Source: Prevotella sp. HUN102
GTDB taxonomy: Bacteria > Bacteroidota > Bacteroidia > Bacteroidales > Bacteroidaceae
Direction of reading: 5' to 3'
Assembly (NCBI RefSeq): GCF_000688375.1
Contig: NZ_JIAF01000004.1
Coordinates: forward strand, 558,001 to 622,000
DNA length: 64,000 nucleotides
The notes beneath the pieces are model-generated. The model was not told the DNA's origin and did not search any database. It saw only the letters and a list, made by a program, of their open reading frames with translations. The position numbers were made by a program, and so were the translations under genes. Shown piece by piece: positions 1 to 9,766 of the stretch (within the stretch, counting starts at the first letter, position 1; each line of letters begins with the position of its first letter).

Positions 1-1736
1 TAATTCTCATAGTTATTATAATTATAATTTCCGTAACCGTACATATAATTATAATAATTGTTCATATAACTATGATTATAATAGTTGCTCGAAACGGCGG
101 TCATCTTTGAGTAGTTCAGACCTACTGTGAACTGAATCGGACGCTTGCCGCCAAACCAGTTCGTGGCATATTGTGCGCCGTATGACTGATAGTAGCGGCC
201 GTTGGTACGTACATTCAACGACAGCGTTTCGCCATCACCGATTGGAAGCAATCCTCTGCGCTCACCCTTCTTGCGGAAGAGGTTTGCCATAGAGAAGTTG
301 TTGAGCCTCAATCCCACGGTACCAACCACGCCGGTCTGTCCCCATCCCAATGAAAATTCTATTTGGTCGTTCGACTTCTGTTTCAGATTCCAGTTGATAT
401 CCACAGTTCCGTCTTCAAATTTAGGCTGCACATCAGGGTTTACGGCTTCAGGATCGAAGTGTCCTATTGATGCCAGTTCGCGAGCAGTACGCTGAAGGGC
501 TTCCTTAGAGAAGAGGTCGCCCGGCTTTGTGCGAAGCTCACGACGCACTACATTCTCATAAATACGGTCGTTACCATTGATTCTCACACGATTGATATGC
601 GCCTGCTGACCTTCGAATATACGCATTTCGAGGTCGATAGAGTCGCCTACGATATTAACTTCCGTAGGTTGGAGACTGTAAAAGAGATAACCGTTGTTCC
701 AGTAAGCATTGCCCACCGCGTCGTCGTCTTCCGTCAGACGCTTGTTCATATACTTCTGATTGTAAACGTCGCCCTTGTGAAGGTCGAGCAAGTTGGAAAG
801 ATAATCGGTTGAATAAACTGTATTTCCCACCCAAGTGATGTTTCGGATGTAATATTTCTTTCCTTCGTCTACCTTTATATATACATCAACGTGCTTTGGA
901 TCCACGTTGCTGATGCTGTCAGCGACGATGGTTGCATCGCGGAAACCGTATTCGTTGTATTTATTTATCAGGTTCTTCTTGTCCTCTTCCCAGCGTTCGG
1001 AGGTAAATTTCTTCGATTTCAGGATATTCCCTAACTTGCCTGCTTCGTGGGTCTTGCTGAATGCACCCTTTGAAAACATTGTACCCTTGATTTTCTTATC
1101 GGCAAGTGCCTCGTTTCCGTCGATGGTAATTGTGCGAACCTTCTTCTTTTCCTTCTTGTCTACGTCTATATCGAGGATTACCTGATTCCTTGCAACCACG
1201 TCGTCGCGCTGCCGAATGTTGATTTCAGCATCCTTGTAGCCCTTTTCTTCAAAATATTTCTTTGCCAAAACCTGAGCACGGTCAATCATATTAGGCGTAA
1301 TCTGACCACCTTTGAGCAGACCAATTCGCTTTTCCAAGTCTTCGCGCTCTGATTTCTTCACACCGAGATAGTTGATATCGGAAACACGTGGACGAGGTTT
1401 CAGATGGATATGCAGATAAGCATTCCGACCAATCAGCGAATCCACCGTGATGGCAACGTCGGAAAAGAGGCCGTGCTTCCAATAACGCTTCACGGCATCC
1501 GTGATGTCGGTACCGGGAATCTCCAGTTCCTGTCCGATGCTGAGACCAGAAATACCCGTCAGCACATAGTCTTCATAACCTTCGATGCCCGATACAGAAA
1601 GTCCAGCCAACTTATAGACTTCCGGATTTCCGGCATAATTTACAGTTGGATTTACTATCTTCTCCTGAGCTTTCATCTTTAAACTGAGTCCGAAGACCAC
1701 AGCCAAGAGAATCAAGACCTTGTTAATATTACTCAT
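1..1736 (-). CDS. bamA: BamA, outer-membrane protein assembly factor (3' part outside window)
   Basis: This Omp85-family protein inserts beta-barrel proteins into the outer membrane. The ATG is at 1734-1736 and the frame stays open to base 1, so about 578 residues are visible and the rest of the barrel lies beyond the window. Residues 1-24 form a signal peptide, followed by a run of POTRA-like repeats (for example around GNTVYSTDYL) and the start of the barrel near residue 470. At the window edge (bases 1-105) the protein becomes almost pure Asn and Tyr, which looks like an extended surface loop. It is the last visible gene of a minus-strand operon, 15 bp after uppS. The family assignment is firm; the function is inferred from the family. 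Confidence 0.93.
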   Translation of the reverse strand, partial: MSNINKVLILLAVVFGLSLKMKAQEKIVNPTVNYAGNPEVYKLAGLSVSGIEGYEDYVLTGISGLSIGQELEIPGTDITDAVKRYWKHGLFSDVAITVDSLIGRNAYLHIHLKPRPRVSDINYLGVKKSEREDLEKRIGLLKGGQITPNMIDRAQVLAKKYFEEKGYKDAEINIRQRDDVVARNQVILDIDVDKKEKKKVRTITIDGNEALADKKIKGTMFSKGAFSKTHEAGKLGNILKSKKFTSERWEEDKKNLINKYNEYGFRDATIVADSISNVDPKHVDVYIKVDEGKKYYIRNITWVGNTVYSTDYLSNLLDLHKGDVYNQKYMNKRLTEDDDAVGNAYWNNGYLFYSLQPTEVNIVGDSIDLEMRIFEGQQAHINRVRINGNDRIYENVVRRELRTKPGDLFSKEALQRTARELASIGHFDPEAVNPDVQPKFEDGTVDINWNLKQKSNDQIEFSLGWGQTGVVGTVGLRLNNFSMANLFRKKGERRGLLPIGDGETLSLNVRTNGRYYQSYGAQYATNWFGGKRPIQFTVGLNYSKMTAVSSNYYNHSYMNNYYNYMYGYGNYNYNNYEN

Positions 1737-1751
1737 TTATAGCGTATCTTA

Positions 1752-2495
1752 TTATTTTCCTTGTTCTGTTTCAACTTGTTCCTCTGTCTTTCCGAAACGG
1801 CGTTGGCGTCCCTGATAGTCTGCTATTGCCTTGCGGAGGTCTGCTTCCATAAAGTCCGGCCAGTAGGTATCGCAGAAGTATAGCTCGGAATAAGCCAACT
1901 GCCACAGCATATAGTTTGAAATGCGCAACTCTCCTCCTGTCCTGATAAGCAAATCGGGATCGGGCATAAAGTTGGTACAGAGCCGTTCGCTGATGGTTGT
2001 CTCGGTAATGTCCTCCACTTTCAGCTCGCCGTTCTGCACCTGACGTGCAACAGTCTTCGCAGCCTCGGTCATTTCCCATCGGGCTGAATAGCTGAGAGCC
2101 ACAACCATCGTCATAGCGTCGTTCTTCGCCGTGTGCTCCATTGTTTCCTGAAGTTTCAGTTGTACTTCTTTCGGCAGACGTCCGATATCGCCGATCACTT
2201 GGAAACGCACATTATTCTTCATAAAGATTTCGTCTTCAAGCGAAGTAAGCACCAATCCCATCAATGCCGCAATCTCATCCGTGGGACGATTCCAGTTCTC
2301 CGTTGAGAAAGTATAGAGTGTAAGGAACTTCACACCGAGCCGTGTACACTCCGATGTGATCCGACGCACGGTATCCACACCTGCCTGATGCCCGTAGGAG
2401 CGTTCCTTCCCCCGCTCCATTGCCCAGCGGCCATTGCCGTCCATAATGATGGCTATGTGCTGTGGGATTCGTTTTATATCCAGTTCTTCTGCCAT
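1752..2495 (-). CDS. uppS: Isoprenyl (undecaprenyl) diphosphate synthase
   Basis: This cis-prenyltransferase builds the C55 lipid carrier for peptidoglycan and surface polysaccharide from farnesyl diphosphate and isopentenyl diphosphate in the cytoplasm. The family signature MDGNGRWA is at residues 18-25 with the catalytic Asp at 19. The later [15 protein letters not shown] and [13 protein letters not shown] blocks are also present. The length of 247 residues is normal for the family. It sits 15 bp before bamA and 59 bp after an outer-membrane barrel gene, an order common in Bacteroidetes that links lipid-carrier supply with envelope assembly. Confidence 0.95.
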   Translation of the reverse strand: MAEELDIKRIPQHIAIIMDGNGRWAMERGKERSYGHQAGVDTVRRITSECTRLGVKFLTLYTFSTENWNRPTDEIAALMGLVLTSLEDEIFMKNNVRFQVIGDIGRLPKEVQLKLQETMEHTAKNDAMTMVVALSYSARWEMTEAAKTVARQVQNGELKVEDITETTISERLCTNFMPDPDLLIRTGGELRISNYMLWQLAYSELYFCDTYWPDFMEADLRKAIADYQGRQRRFGKTEEQVETEQGK

Positions 2496-2554
2496 AGTTT
2501 GCGAAGATATTTATTATCTATTGTTATAAACCTATTCGTAGCCAACGCCTGCTC

Positions 2555-3247
2555 TTACTCGTCTTCGTTGTGGCAAGTGCGGCATTTAGCCATAAAGCTA
2601 TACGTAAAGGTAAGCTGCAAGGTTGAATAGCAGTCCGTATTCTTGAAAGCTCCGCTGCTCTTGATGTCGTATGGATCTTTCTGACCGTCTATCTCATCGG
2701 TCAAAGAGAAGTGCATTGCCCATTCCAGCCCGATATTTGTCCGTTCGCCTATTTTATATTTCACGCCGATTCCTATTGGAACATTGGCCGAGAAAGCCGA
2801 TTTTCTGTCGCCATCCTCCAATTTCACATAGGTAGCACCGAGTCCACCGAACACGAAAGGCGTGAATTTCTGCGCACCACGATACTCTCTTCCCGTGCCG
2901 TAAGGCCAGAAATTATACTCGTAAGTCAAGCCCACATCCACCAATGTATTGTTGAACTCGTATGGTTTCTGGGCAAATTTGGGATAATATGTCTCAACAT
3001 CTGCCGAACTGCCCTTTACCTTTCCATAGGAAACGTTCATTTTCAACCCCATATAAGGATTGAACACATAGCGCGCCACAAGGCTTCCCATAGGCTGGAG
3101 ATTCTTCGTCAGCGAGCCGTTGAAGTCGCCAAGATAGCCCAGCATACCGACACCTGCACCCATTTCCATTCTATACTCCTCGCCATCCTGCGCCTTCAGG
3201 GGTGCAGCCGCGAGCAAAAGCAGAATGTAAAATAGTAAACGTTTCAT
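2555..3247 (-). CDS. Outer-membrane beta-barrel protein, DUF6089-like
   Basis: This 230-residue protein has a signal peptide (residues 1-19, ending KAQ) and alternating aromatic/Gly strands typical of a small outer-membrane barrel (GAGVGMLGYLGDF, FTPFVFGGLGATYVKL). Proteins of the DUF6089 type commonly precede uppS-bamA in this phylum. I infer that identity from context and general similarity, without a profile search. The last residues hold a CxxC pair (CRTCH), which is unusual for a barrel C-terminus and could bind a metal or form a disulfide. The substrate is unknown. Confidence 0.75.
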   Translation of the reverse strand: MKRLLFYILLLLAAAPLKAQDGEEYRMEMGAGVGMLGYLGDFNGSLTKNLQPMGSLVARYVFNPYMGLKMNVSYGKVKGSSADVETYYPKFAQKPYEFNNTLVDVGLTYEYNFWPYGTGREYRGAQKFTPFVFGGLGATYVKLEDGDRKSAFSANVPIGIGVKYKIGERTNIGLEWAMHFSLTDEIDGQKDPYDIKSSGAFKNTDCYSTLQLTFTYSFMAKCRTCHNEDE

Positions 3248-3346
3248 ATTAATAGTGCGAGTTTGTGCGTTATTACTGTGCGAGACTTCTATAAATCTCC
3301 ATCATCACGTTCCCAATCAATGGCAGGCTTATATACCTTATTATAT

Positions 3347-4717
3347 CTATTCAGTAAAATCCTTTTTGTCCGTAGCCCAGCCAAGAGTGTTGATTCTGCC
3401 ACGCCAAACCTGTCCTCCACTGACAATCCAGATAAATTTCCTACTATCTACTGCTGCCGTGAAAGCACCTGAAGGAACAGCACCTGTCGGATATGCGTAG
3501 CCCGTGCTTGGTTTCCAAGAAATTCCTCCATCAATACTCGTCATTACCTTTTCAAAAGCACCACTCTTCACGCCGAGTGCCAATGCTTTTCCGTCGTAAT
3601 CTATTACGGTAAGATCCGTAAGCAATGGCAGCCGGTATGAATCAGAACCATCTACATAGTTCCATACATAAGTGTTTGCACCAGTTGTGTCTACCAATTT
3701 CGTCCAAGCTACGGCTGTACCGGAAGAAGCTGACTTACCAACGAGCATCACACGCTGGATATTGCCATTGGTTGATAATGTATTTACCGTATAGCTGACA
3801 TTCTCCGTAGGGAGCTTTGAGGCAGAATCGTCGAGCTTTTCAGCGTTCCACGTTGCTCCGTTGTCCTTTGAAACCATCAAGGTGTTGCTGCCCGACAAGG
3901 CATAGAGTTCCGTCTTGCTTGCCGCAACAATCTGCTTCACGGCTGCCGCTCCCATCGTTTCCCACAATTGTCCGTCAGCCGAACGCTTTACCGTGCCGTT
4001 GTCAGCAAGATAGAGATAGCCATTGCTTGCCACAACACCCTTGTAAGCCTCCTGAGAGAAGGTTTCAGAGAGCTGCATCCAAGTGTTTCCATCGCTTTCT
4101 GATGTGGAATAGCCATAGGTCTGTCCATTCTTCGTGCCGAAAACGAACATCTTTCCATTGTTTGCTACTGCTTTCTTGGCAGTCAGTTCTGCGAGTTCAG
4201 CATTCGCATTGAGCTGATTCCAATTAAAAACATCGCCACGCTGTTTGTGAACATTCACCGTTACGGTATAGTTGCGATAGATAGTTCCGTCCTGACTGTA
4301 AACCCTTATAGTACGAGGAACAGAGAAATCGAGTGAATCCGTGGTTGAAAGAATACTGAAAGTCTCGTCGGCAGTAGACTTAATTACCACCGTGCCGGCA
4401 TTCTTTATGTTGAACGCCACCAAAGCCTTCTCCGTCTTAGCCCCGTATGGCAGCGAATCCGGATTATAAATCAAGCCCTTCGTCTGGTCGATATAGAACT
4501 TGTAAGCCGCTGTCGAAACCGACTTCAGGTAGGTAGAGTCAGCTCCGCTCTTGCTTACGGTATCACGAACCATCTTTAACGAACTGATACCAAACGATGT
4601 AATTGCAGTATCAGTATAGCGTATGCCGTTGTTTTCTTCCTTGTCGTCGCTGAAGCAAGAGGTCAATGCCAATGCTGCCGCAACCAAGACTACGAGTGAA
4701 AATATCTTATTTTTCAT
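3347..4717 (-). CDS. Surface or periplasmic lipoprotein, DUF6242-like, BNR-type repeats
   Basis: A lipoprotein signal peptide ends at Cys21 (LTSCFSDD). The N-terminal third has an immunoglobulin-like pattern around residues 40-155 and ends in YTVTVNVHK. After it come repeated blade-like segments with Ser/Asp-x-Gly-x-Thr-W patterns (SDGNTWMQLS, KDNGATWNAEK, IDGGISWKPS). These resemble the Asp-box turns of sialidase-type beta-propellers. No catalytic sialidase residues are evident, so a binding or scaffold role is more likely than an enzyme. It leads the operon that continues into the barrel protein, uppS and bamA, with a 99-bp gap. The DUF6242 label is from memory and less certain than the lipoprotein call. 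Confidence 0.7.
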   Translation of the reverse strand: MKNKIFSLVVLVAAALALTSCFSDDKEENNGIRYTDTAITSFGISSLKMVRDTVSKSGADSTYLKSVSTAAYKFYIDQTKGLIYNPDSLPYGAKTEKALVAFNIKNAGTVVIKSTADETFSILSTTDSLDFSVPRTIRVYSQDGTIYRNYTVTVNVHKQRGDVFNWNQLNANAELAELTAKKAVANNGKMFVFGTKNGQTYGYSTSESDGNTWMQLSETFSQEAYKGVVASNGYLYLADNGTVKRSADGQLWETMGAAAVKQIVAASKTELYALSGSNTLMVSKDNGATWNAEKLDDSASKLPTENVSYTVNTLSTNGNIQRVMLVGKSASSGTAVAWTKLVDTTGANTYVWNYVDGSDSYRLPLLTDLTVIDYDGKALALGVKSGAFEKVMTSIDGGISWKPSTGYAYPTGAVPSGAFTAAVDSRKFIWIVSGGQVWRGRINTLGWATDKKDFTE

Positions 4718-5014
4718 CAGATGCCAATTATCAATTTAGGTGCAAATTTAAATAGAAATCTTTAGAAACGGTCCCTTTTTATCCGTTAATTACGTAAATT
4801 ATGGAAAATAACTGTGTTTTTAAGGTTGTTTAGTACGGAATATTAAAGTGTTTCATCAAGTAGAAAAGGCTTCTTCCTCAACGCTGATAAGGTAGAAGAT
4901 ATATTAATATTGTATGTGAGTTCGGTTTGCACACTTGTCTTTACAATTTACTTATAGCAAATTAATAGCTGGCAATCAATCACATCGATATAATTTTATA
5001 TAGAAAATACAACT
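4718..5014. other. Gene-free AT-rich spacer
   Basis: About 300 bp lie between the lipoprotein start and the terminator of the DUF1877 gene. CAAATTTA at 4743-4750 would be a TAnnTTTG box on the minus strand, but no partner TTG is found at the right distance. I see no repeat or RNA structure here. Confidence 0.5.
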
Positions 5015-5057
5015 CTTCATTTGGATAACACGTAAACATAATACCATCCAAATGAAG
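5015..5057 (-). terminator. Inverted repeat after the DUF1877 gene
   Basis: CTTCATTTGGAT at 5015-5026 is perfectly complementary to ATCCAAATGAAG at 5046-5057, with a 19-nt loop. It lies just past the stop of the minus-strand gene at 5109. There is no strong T run, so it may act as a transcript-end hairpin rather than a classical terminator. Confidence 0.5.
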
Positions 5058-5108
5058 TAAAAGATAAAGATTTCAAAGTCGTAATGCAGTCCAAGTCAGA
5101 CAAGCAAC

Positions 5109-5624
5109 TTACAATATTGTTACTAATATATTTGAACTACTCTTCAATGCTTTTTTATAAAAATCAATCAGCTGATAATAATAATTCTTTAAATCTTCTT
5201 TTATTTCATCTTCTTCGTCTTCATAATCCCAAATATCCGGATATAATTCTGCTTCTTTGCATTTTTCCATACTGAAATCTTCTAAGGCTTTCTGAATATC
5301 AAAAGCCTCTAATTCCTTTATGATATTTGCAATTTTTTCTTTAGGAATACTTGCGATATATTCTTCAGATTCTTCATTAATACTTGTACCCAACACGGCT
5401 TCGCTTAGGAGACTATTCTCTAATTTATCATCGCTCCCGAAACCTGTCAATACAAAATGCATCACATCCCACATTTTATCCATATCGATGATACTGTCAT
5501 CCGTTACTTCTTCCTCCAATTCTTCTATAAAATCTACTGTCTCATCAGCATTTTCTGAATAAATCCCTTCCAACTCTTTCAGTCTATTATCCGAAATAAG
5601 CTGATAACAAGCAATTAATCCCAT
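5109..5624 (-). CDS. YfbM-like protein (DUF1877)
   Basis: This acidic cytoplasmic protein of about 171 residues begins MGLIACYQ and contains DKMWDVMHFVLTG and LSEAVLGT, the hallmarks of the DUF1877/YfbM family, whose function is unknown. The frame can be extended upstream to a GTG at 5705. I prefer the ATG at 5622-5624 because family members start at this point and AAAGGAAT lies 5-12 bases before it as a plausible ribosome site. The gene stands alone between AT-rich spacers and is more AT-rich than its neighbours, which might indicate transfer. That last point is an impression, not a measurement. Confidence 0.75.
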   Translation of the reverse strand: MGLIACYQLISDNRLKELEGIYSENADETVDFIEELEEEVTDDSIIDMDKMWDVMHFVLTGFGSDDKLENSLLSEAVLGTSINEESEEYIASIPKEKIANIIKELEAFDIQKALEDFSMEKCKEAELYPDIWDYEDEEDEIKEDLKNYYYQLIDFYKKALKSSSNILVTIL

Positions 5625-5861
5625 AATTATTCCTTTCTTTATTTTCTTAAATTCATATCTATCGAGAGGAGTTCCTATCCTTATACTTTCAAAATAAGTT
5701 TCCACTCCCCGTATGGCAAAATTATAAAAAATAATTCATTCCTACAATTAAATATTCATAAACGAGAGAGACAGAACTATTAATGACTTGAAAAATCAAT
5801 TTAGGCTAAACTCAAACTCATAAAACAAGGCAATGAAAGCTTTATTCCAGACTCGAACAGA

Positions 5862-6503
5862 CTAATAATAATACAAGCCTTTAAGCTCCGTAATGTCTCC
5901 GATTTCCTGAAGTCTTCCATCATTAAGATACATCAGCCTGTCCGATAGTCGGCTGACAGCCCTGTAATTGTGGTCGGAAATGATAATCCCGCGTTTCGTG
6001 GCAGCCTTTTTCAGCACTTTTACCATATCTTCAACCACCACAGGAGAGATGCCGTTGAAAGGCTCGTCGAGCAAAACAAAGGGACACTTAGAGTGCAATA
6101 CCACGAAAAGCTCCAGATAGCGGGACTCGCCTCCCGACAATTCATTGACCCGCGAATCAAGGATGCGCAGAATGGTTTCGTCGTCCGCATAGGCATCTTT
6201 GGGGATTGATGCCGTCCATAAAATGGTTTTCACTTTCAAGTGCTGAGGAAGCGATTCGAACTGCGGCATAAATGCCACCATACCCGAACGGAAAGTTTTG
6301 CCTGTAAGCACCTTATCGCCAATGCGTACAAACGAGCTTTCGGCTTTCCGAGTGCCGAAAATAATTTCAAATAAACTGGATTTTCCCGAACCGTTTCTGC
6401 CCAAGATGCCCACAATCTCCCCAACACGGCAGTTGAGAAAAACGCCACGGAGAATCTTACGGCCGTCCACCTCATATATAATACTGTCTGCTTCTAATAC
6501 CAT
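5862..6503 (-). CDS. ABC transporter ATP-binding protein
   Basis: This cytoplasmic ATPase of 213 residues has Walker A GRNGSGKSS (35-43), signature LSGGES (122-127), Walker B FVLLDEP (142-148) and the switch His in SDHNYR. The start is set at the ATG at 6501-6503. A longer frame exists upstream but would encode the overlapping membrane protein region and does not fit the ABC fold. It overlaps the end of the preceding membrane-protein gene by 10 bp, so the two are probably translationally coupled. The substrate cannot be deduced. Confidence 0.88.
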   Translation of the reverse strand: MVLEADSIIYEVDGRKILRGVFLNCRVGEIVGILGRNGSGKSSLFEIIFGTRKAESSFVRIGDKVLTGKTFRSGMVAFMPQFESLPQHLKVKTILWTASIPKDAYADDETILRILDSRVNELSGGESRYLELFVVLHSKCPFVLLDEPFNGISPVVVEDMVKVLKKAATKRGIIISDHNYRAVSRLSDRLMYLNDGRLQEIGDITELKGLYYY

Positions 6504-6811
6504 TGCATCGTCAGTTTGAATATCAGATGTAGAATAAGCGAAATAAACACGGAGAGAATAAATGAGGAAAGATACAATCCCCAAACAGACCAAGAGCCAT
6601 TATGATAGAAATAGAACTCCTTTTTCCTGAACACCAATCTGAACAGGGCATCCAGACCAAGCCCCAGAACGGGAAACCATTGCAGTCCGGTCTTCAGAGC
6701 ATCTTCTATCATCACAGATTCCATTCTTGCCAAATACACCACAAGCACACCAACGGGAATGCTTATCTTCAAGGTTCTTGAATAGAATAGTAAGAAATAT
6801 CTGATGCCCAT
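6494..6811 (-). CDS. Small membrane protein coupled to an ABC ATPase
   Basis: This 105-residue protein has about three hydrophobic segments (near residues 12-30, 43-60 and 75-100). It ends inside the start of the ABC ATPase gene. I do not recognise a family. From position and overlap I infer that it is the membrane partner or anchor of that ATPase. It is far smaller than an ordinary ABC permease, so it would have to oligomerise, act with an unlinked permease, or have a regulatory role. Confidence 0.6.
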   Translation of the reverse strand: MGIRYFLLFYSRTLKISIPVGVLVVYLARMESVMIEDALKTGLQWFPVLGLGLDALFRLVFRKKEFYFYHNGSWSVWGLYLSSFILSVFISLILHLIFKLTMQWY

Positions 6812-6993
6812 ACTCGCTTTTTCAGGATAGAAAGTAATAAATCTCGATTTGCAAAAATAGCATTTATTATTCTTAATTGCAAGAAAAGAGGATAGAATTA
6901 TTATGAATTACTCACTTTAGTTCAGGATTATCCCAAACTAAGAAGCATAAGATTGCTCTGGAAAGTACTTAGTTTTTGGAGCTTAATCTCTCC

Positions 6994-7033
6994 TCTCGTT
7001 CTCTTGTTTCCTCGTCCACTCGTCCTCTTGTCT
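6994..7033 (-). repeat. Octamer array downstream of pckA
   Basis: Five consecutive 8-nt units with CTCGT or CTTGT cores lie on the plus strand (TCTCGTTC, TCTTGTTT, CCTCGTCC, ACTCGTCC, TCTTGTCT). Read in the sense of pckA, the consensus is nnACRAGn. The array lies 18 bp beyond the pckA terminator hairpin. The same octamer type follows other genes in this window. Confidence 0.7.
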
Positions 7034-7050
7034 CCTTTCCCCAACTCAAA

Positions 7051-7078
7051 AGCCCCACTCTCTTTCGAGAGCAGGGCT
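7051..7078 (-). terminator. Rho-independent terminator of pckA
   Basis: On the minus strand AGCCCTGCTCTC and GAGAGTGGGGCT pair around a short loop with two mismatches, and the stem is followed by TTTT. It lies 31 bp after the pckA stop codon. Confidence 0.7.
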
Positions 7079-7108
7079 GTATGAAGTTTAAAATCTTAAT
7101 CTAAAAGA

Positions 7109-8722
7109 TTAGAGCTGTGGACCGGCTGCTACGAGTGCCTTACCAGCTTCGTTACCTGTGTACTTAACGAAGTTCTTGATAAAGCGACCTGCGAGGTCCT
7201 TAGCCTTCTCTTCCCACTGAGCTGCGTCAGCGTAAGTGTCGCGTGGGTCGAGAATGTTTGTATCAACGCCTTCCAACTGTGTAGGAACTACGAAGTTGAA
7301 GTAAGGAATTGTCTTTGTAGGAGCATTGTTGATAGCACCGCTCAAGATACCGTCGATGATACCGCGTGTATCCTTGATAGAGATACGCTTGCCAGTACCG
7401 TTCCAACCAGTATTAACCAAGTAAGCCTTAGCACCGTTCTTCTCCATCTTCTTAACCAATTCTTCAGCATACTTTGTTGGGTGAAGTTCCAAGAAAGCCT
7501 GACCGAAGCAAGCGGAGAATGTAGGAGTTGGCTCAGTAATGCCACGCTCTGTACCAGCCAACTTAGCTGTGAAACCAGAGAGGAAGTAATACTTAGTCTG
7601 CTCTGAGTCGAGGATAGATACTGGAGGCAACACACCGAACGCGTCAGCACTCAGGAAGATAACCTGATCTGCAGCAGGACCTGCTGAGATTGGCTTAACG
7701 ATGTTTGTGATGTGGTTGATTGGGTAAGAAACACGTGTGTTCTCTGTTGTGCTGCCGTCTGTGAAGTCGATCTTGCCGTCAGCAGCTACTGTAACGTTCT
7801 CGAGAAGAGCGTTGCGCTTGATAGCGTTGAAGATGTCCGGTTCAGACTCTGCATCGAGGTTGATAACCTTAGCGTAGCAACCACCTTCAAAGTTGAACAC
7901 ACCGTTGTCGTCCCATCCGTGCTCGTCGTCACCAATCAAGAGACGCTTAGGATCGGTAGACAATGTGGTCTTACCTGTACCTGAAAGACCGAAGAAGATA
8001 GCTGTGCTCTTGCCTTCGAGGTCGGTGTTAGCAGAGCAGTGCATAGAAGCGATGCCCTTCAATGGCAAATAGTAGTTCATCATTGAGAACATACCCTTCT
8101 TCATTTCGCCACCATACCAAGTGTTCAGGATAACCTGTTCCTTGGTTGTAACGTTGAAGGCAACGCAAGTTTCAGAGTTCAAACCGAGTTCTGCGTAGTT
8201 TTCAACCTTAGCCTTAGATGCGTTGTAAACGATGAAGTCTGGCTCCTGTGCCTCTTCTTCAGTGTTGATAGGCTTGATGAACATATTGGTTACGAAGTGA
8301 GCCTGCCAAGCCACCTCAACGATGAAGCGAACCTTCATACGTGTGTCCTTGTTGGCACCGCAGAAACCATCTACAACGAAGAGACGCTTGTTTGAAAGCT
8401 CCTTCTTAGCCAACTCGTTCACTATGTTCCAAGTAGACTGAGACATCTTCTTGTTGTCATTCTTGTACTCGTCAGAAGTCCACCATACTGTGTCCTTTGA
8501 GTTCTCATCTTCAACGATGAACTTATCTTTAGGAGAACGACCGGTGTAAACACCTGTCATCACGTTTACCGCGCCAAGTTCAGTTTCCTGACCCTTTTCA
8601 AAGCCTTCAAGGCTTGCCTTTGTTTCCTCTTCGAACAAAACTTCGTAAGATGGATTGTAAACAACTTCTGTTGTTCCTGTAATTCCGTACTTTTCGAGTA
8701 CGCTCTTATCAAACTGTGCCAT
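7109..8722 (-). CDS. pckA: Phosphoenolpyruvate carboxykinase (ATP)
   Basis: This cytoplasmic enzyme interconverts oxaloacetate plus ATP and phosphoenolpyruvate plus CO2. In saccharolytic Bacteroidetes it usually runs towards CO2 fixation on the route to succinate. The 537-residue length is normal. The P-loop [11 protein letters not shown] is at 245-255, the metal-binding GDDEHGWDD at 264-272, and the substrate-site segment TGRSPKDKF at 60-68. The gene is monocistronic, with its own terminator at 7051-7078 and a well-formed promoter at 8778-8808. It is divergent from upp. Confidence 0.97.
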   Translation of the reverse strand: MAQFDKSVLEKYGITGTTEVVYNPSYEVLFEEETKASLEGFEKGQETELGAVNVMTGVYTGRSPKDKFIVEDENSKDTVWWTSDEYKNDNKKMSQSTWNIVNELAKKELSNKRLFVVDGFCGANKDTRMKVRFIVEVAWQAHFVTNMFIKPINTEEEAQEPDFIVYNASKAKVENYAELGLNSETCVAFNVTTKEQVILNTWYGGEMKKGMFSMMNYYLPLKGIASMHCSANTDLEGKSTAIFFGLSGTGKTTLSTDPKRLLIGDDEHGWDDNGVFNFEGGCYAKVINLDAESEPDIFNAIKRNALLENVTVAADGKIDFTDGSTTENTRVSYPINHITNIVKPISAGPAADQVIFLSADAFGVLPPVSILDSEQTKYYFLSGFTAKLAGTERGITEPTPTFSACFGQAFLELHPTKYAEELVKKMEKNGAKAYLVNTGWNGTGKRISIKDTRGIIDGILSGAINNAPTKTIPYFNFVVPTQLEGVDTNILDPRDTYADAAQWEEKAKDLAGRFIKNFVKYTGNEAGKALVAAGPQL

Positions 8723-8777
8723 TTTTGTTTAATGTATTTAGGTGAACTAATAATAACTTCTCACTTTTTTATCAGCG

Positions 8778-8808
8778 CAAAGGTAGTGATTTTCTCATTT
8801 TCAGCCAA
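8778..8808 (-). promoter_or_regulatory. Bacteroidetes-type promoter of pckA
   Basis: On the minus strand a TTG (8806-8808) and TACCTTTG (8778-8785) are separated by 20 bp, matching the -33/-7 pattern of the Bacteroidetes primary sigma factor. It leaves a leader of about 50 nt before the pckA ATG. Confidence 0.65.
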
Positions 8809-8900
8809 CACTTGCCCACTAAAAATCAATGAAATCGGTTCATTATATGGTTAAAGAATTAAAAAATAAAAGCTCTCTGCGGATATTTGTAATTCAGACT

Positions 8901-8931
8901 TTGCAAAAATTAGAGGAAATTCTTAATTTTG
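8901..8931 (+). promoter_or_regulatory. Bacteroidetes-type promoter of upp
   Basis: TTG at 8901-8903 and TAATTTTG at 8924-8931 are 20 bp apart. Transcription would begin around 8938, about 50 nt before the upp ATG. Confidence 0.65.
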
Positions 8932-8990
8932 CCGAAATTTTAAACTTACGTGAAACTTTCACGAAATTACACATACTTCTATAAAGAAAA

Positions 8991-9650
8991 ATGGAAATCA
9001 TCAATTTCTCGGAGCAGCACTCCATCATCAACCAGTACATGGCGGAAATCCGCGACAAGGACTACCAAAAAAACAGACTGCTTTTCCGCAACAATGTAAT
9101 GCGCATTGGTGAATTTGAGGCTTTTGAAATTTCAAAAACACTGAACTACGAGACGAGGGACATCGAAACTCCACTTGGAATTTCAAAGGTAAGCGTCCCG
9201 ACAGACAAGATTGTTCTTGCCACCATTTTCCGTGCAGGACTTCCTTTCCACAACGGCTTTCTCAACATCTTCGACCACGCCGGCAATGCTTTCGTGAGTG
9301 CCTATCGTGAATACAAGGATGCCGAGCACCACGAAGTGGGAATCCACGTGGAATATCTTGCTACACCGAACATTGACGGCAAGACACTCATCATCGCCGA
9401 CCCGATGCTCGCCACCGGCGGTTCGATGGAACTGGGCTACAAGGCTATCCTCACAAAGGGCACTCCCCGACACGTACACGTGGCTTGCGTATGCGCTTCG
9501 CCTGAAGGAATAGACCACATCAAGAAGACATTCCCCGACAGCTCCACCACTATATGGTGTGCCGCCATCGACGAAGGACTCAACGAGCACAGCTACATCG
9601 TGCCCGGTTTCGGCGACGCAGGCGACCTCTGCTACGGCGAAAAGATCTAA
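8991..9650 (+). CDS. upp: Uracil phosphoribosyltransferase
   Basis: This pyrimidine-salvage enzyme makes UMP from uracil and phosphoribosyl pyrophosphate in the cytoplasm. The PRPP-binding loop LIIADPMLATGGSM spans residues 133-146, and the C-terminal uracil-site segment IVPGFGDAGDLCYG is intact. The length is 219 residues. It is a single gene with its own promoter and a strong terminator. Confidence 0.94.
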   Translation: MEIINFSEQHSIINQYMAEIRDKDYQKNRLLFRNNVMRIGEFEAFEISKTLNYETRDIETPLGISKVSVPTDKIVLATIFRAGLPFHNGFLNIFDHAGNAFVSAYREYKDAEHHEVGIHVEYLATPNIDGKTLIIADPMLATGGSMELGYKAILTKGTPRHVHVACVCASPEGIDHIKKTFPDSSTTIWCAAIDEGLNEHSYIVPGFGDAGDLCYGEKI

Positions 9651-9693
9651 GCCCGTCCGGTAAAGGAACAGAAATACAGACAGGAACCTGTAA

Positions 9694-9766
9694 CCAAAGT
9701 CAATCAGTCCCACATACCATCGTGTATGTTTCCTCTGATAGACTTTGGATATGGGTTCTTTTTTTA
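9694..9766 (+). terminator. Rho-independent terminator of upp
   Basis: CCAAAGTC (9694-9701) pairs with GACTTTGG (9741-9748). An inner ACATAC/GTATGT stem lies within the loop. A run of T residues follows at 9759-9765. Confidence 0.85.
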
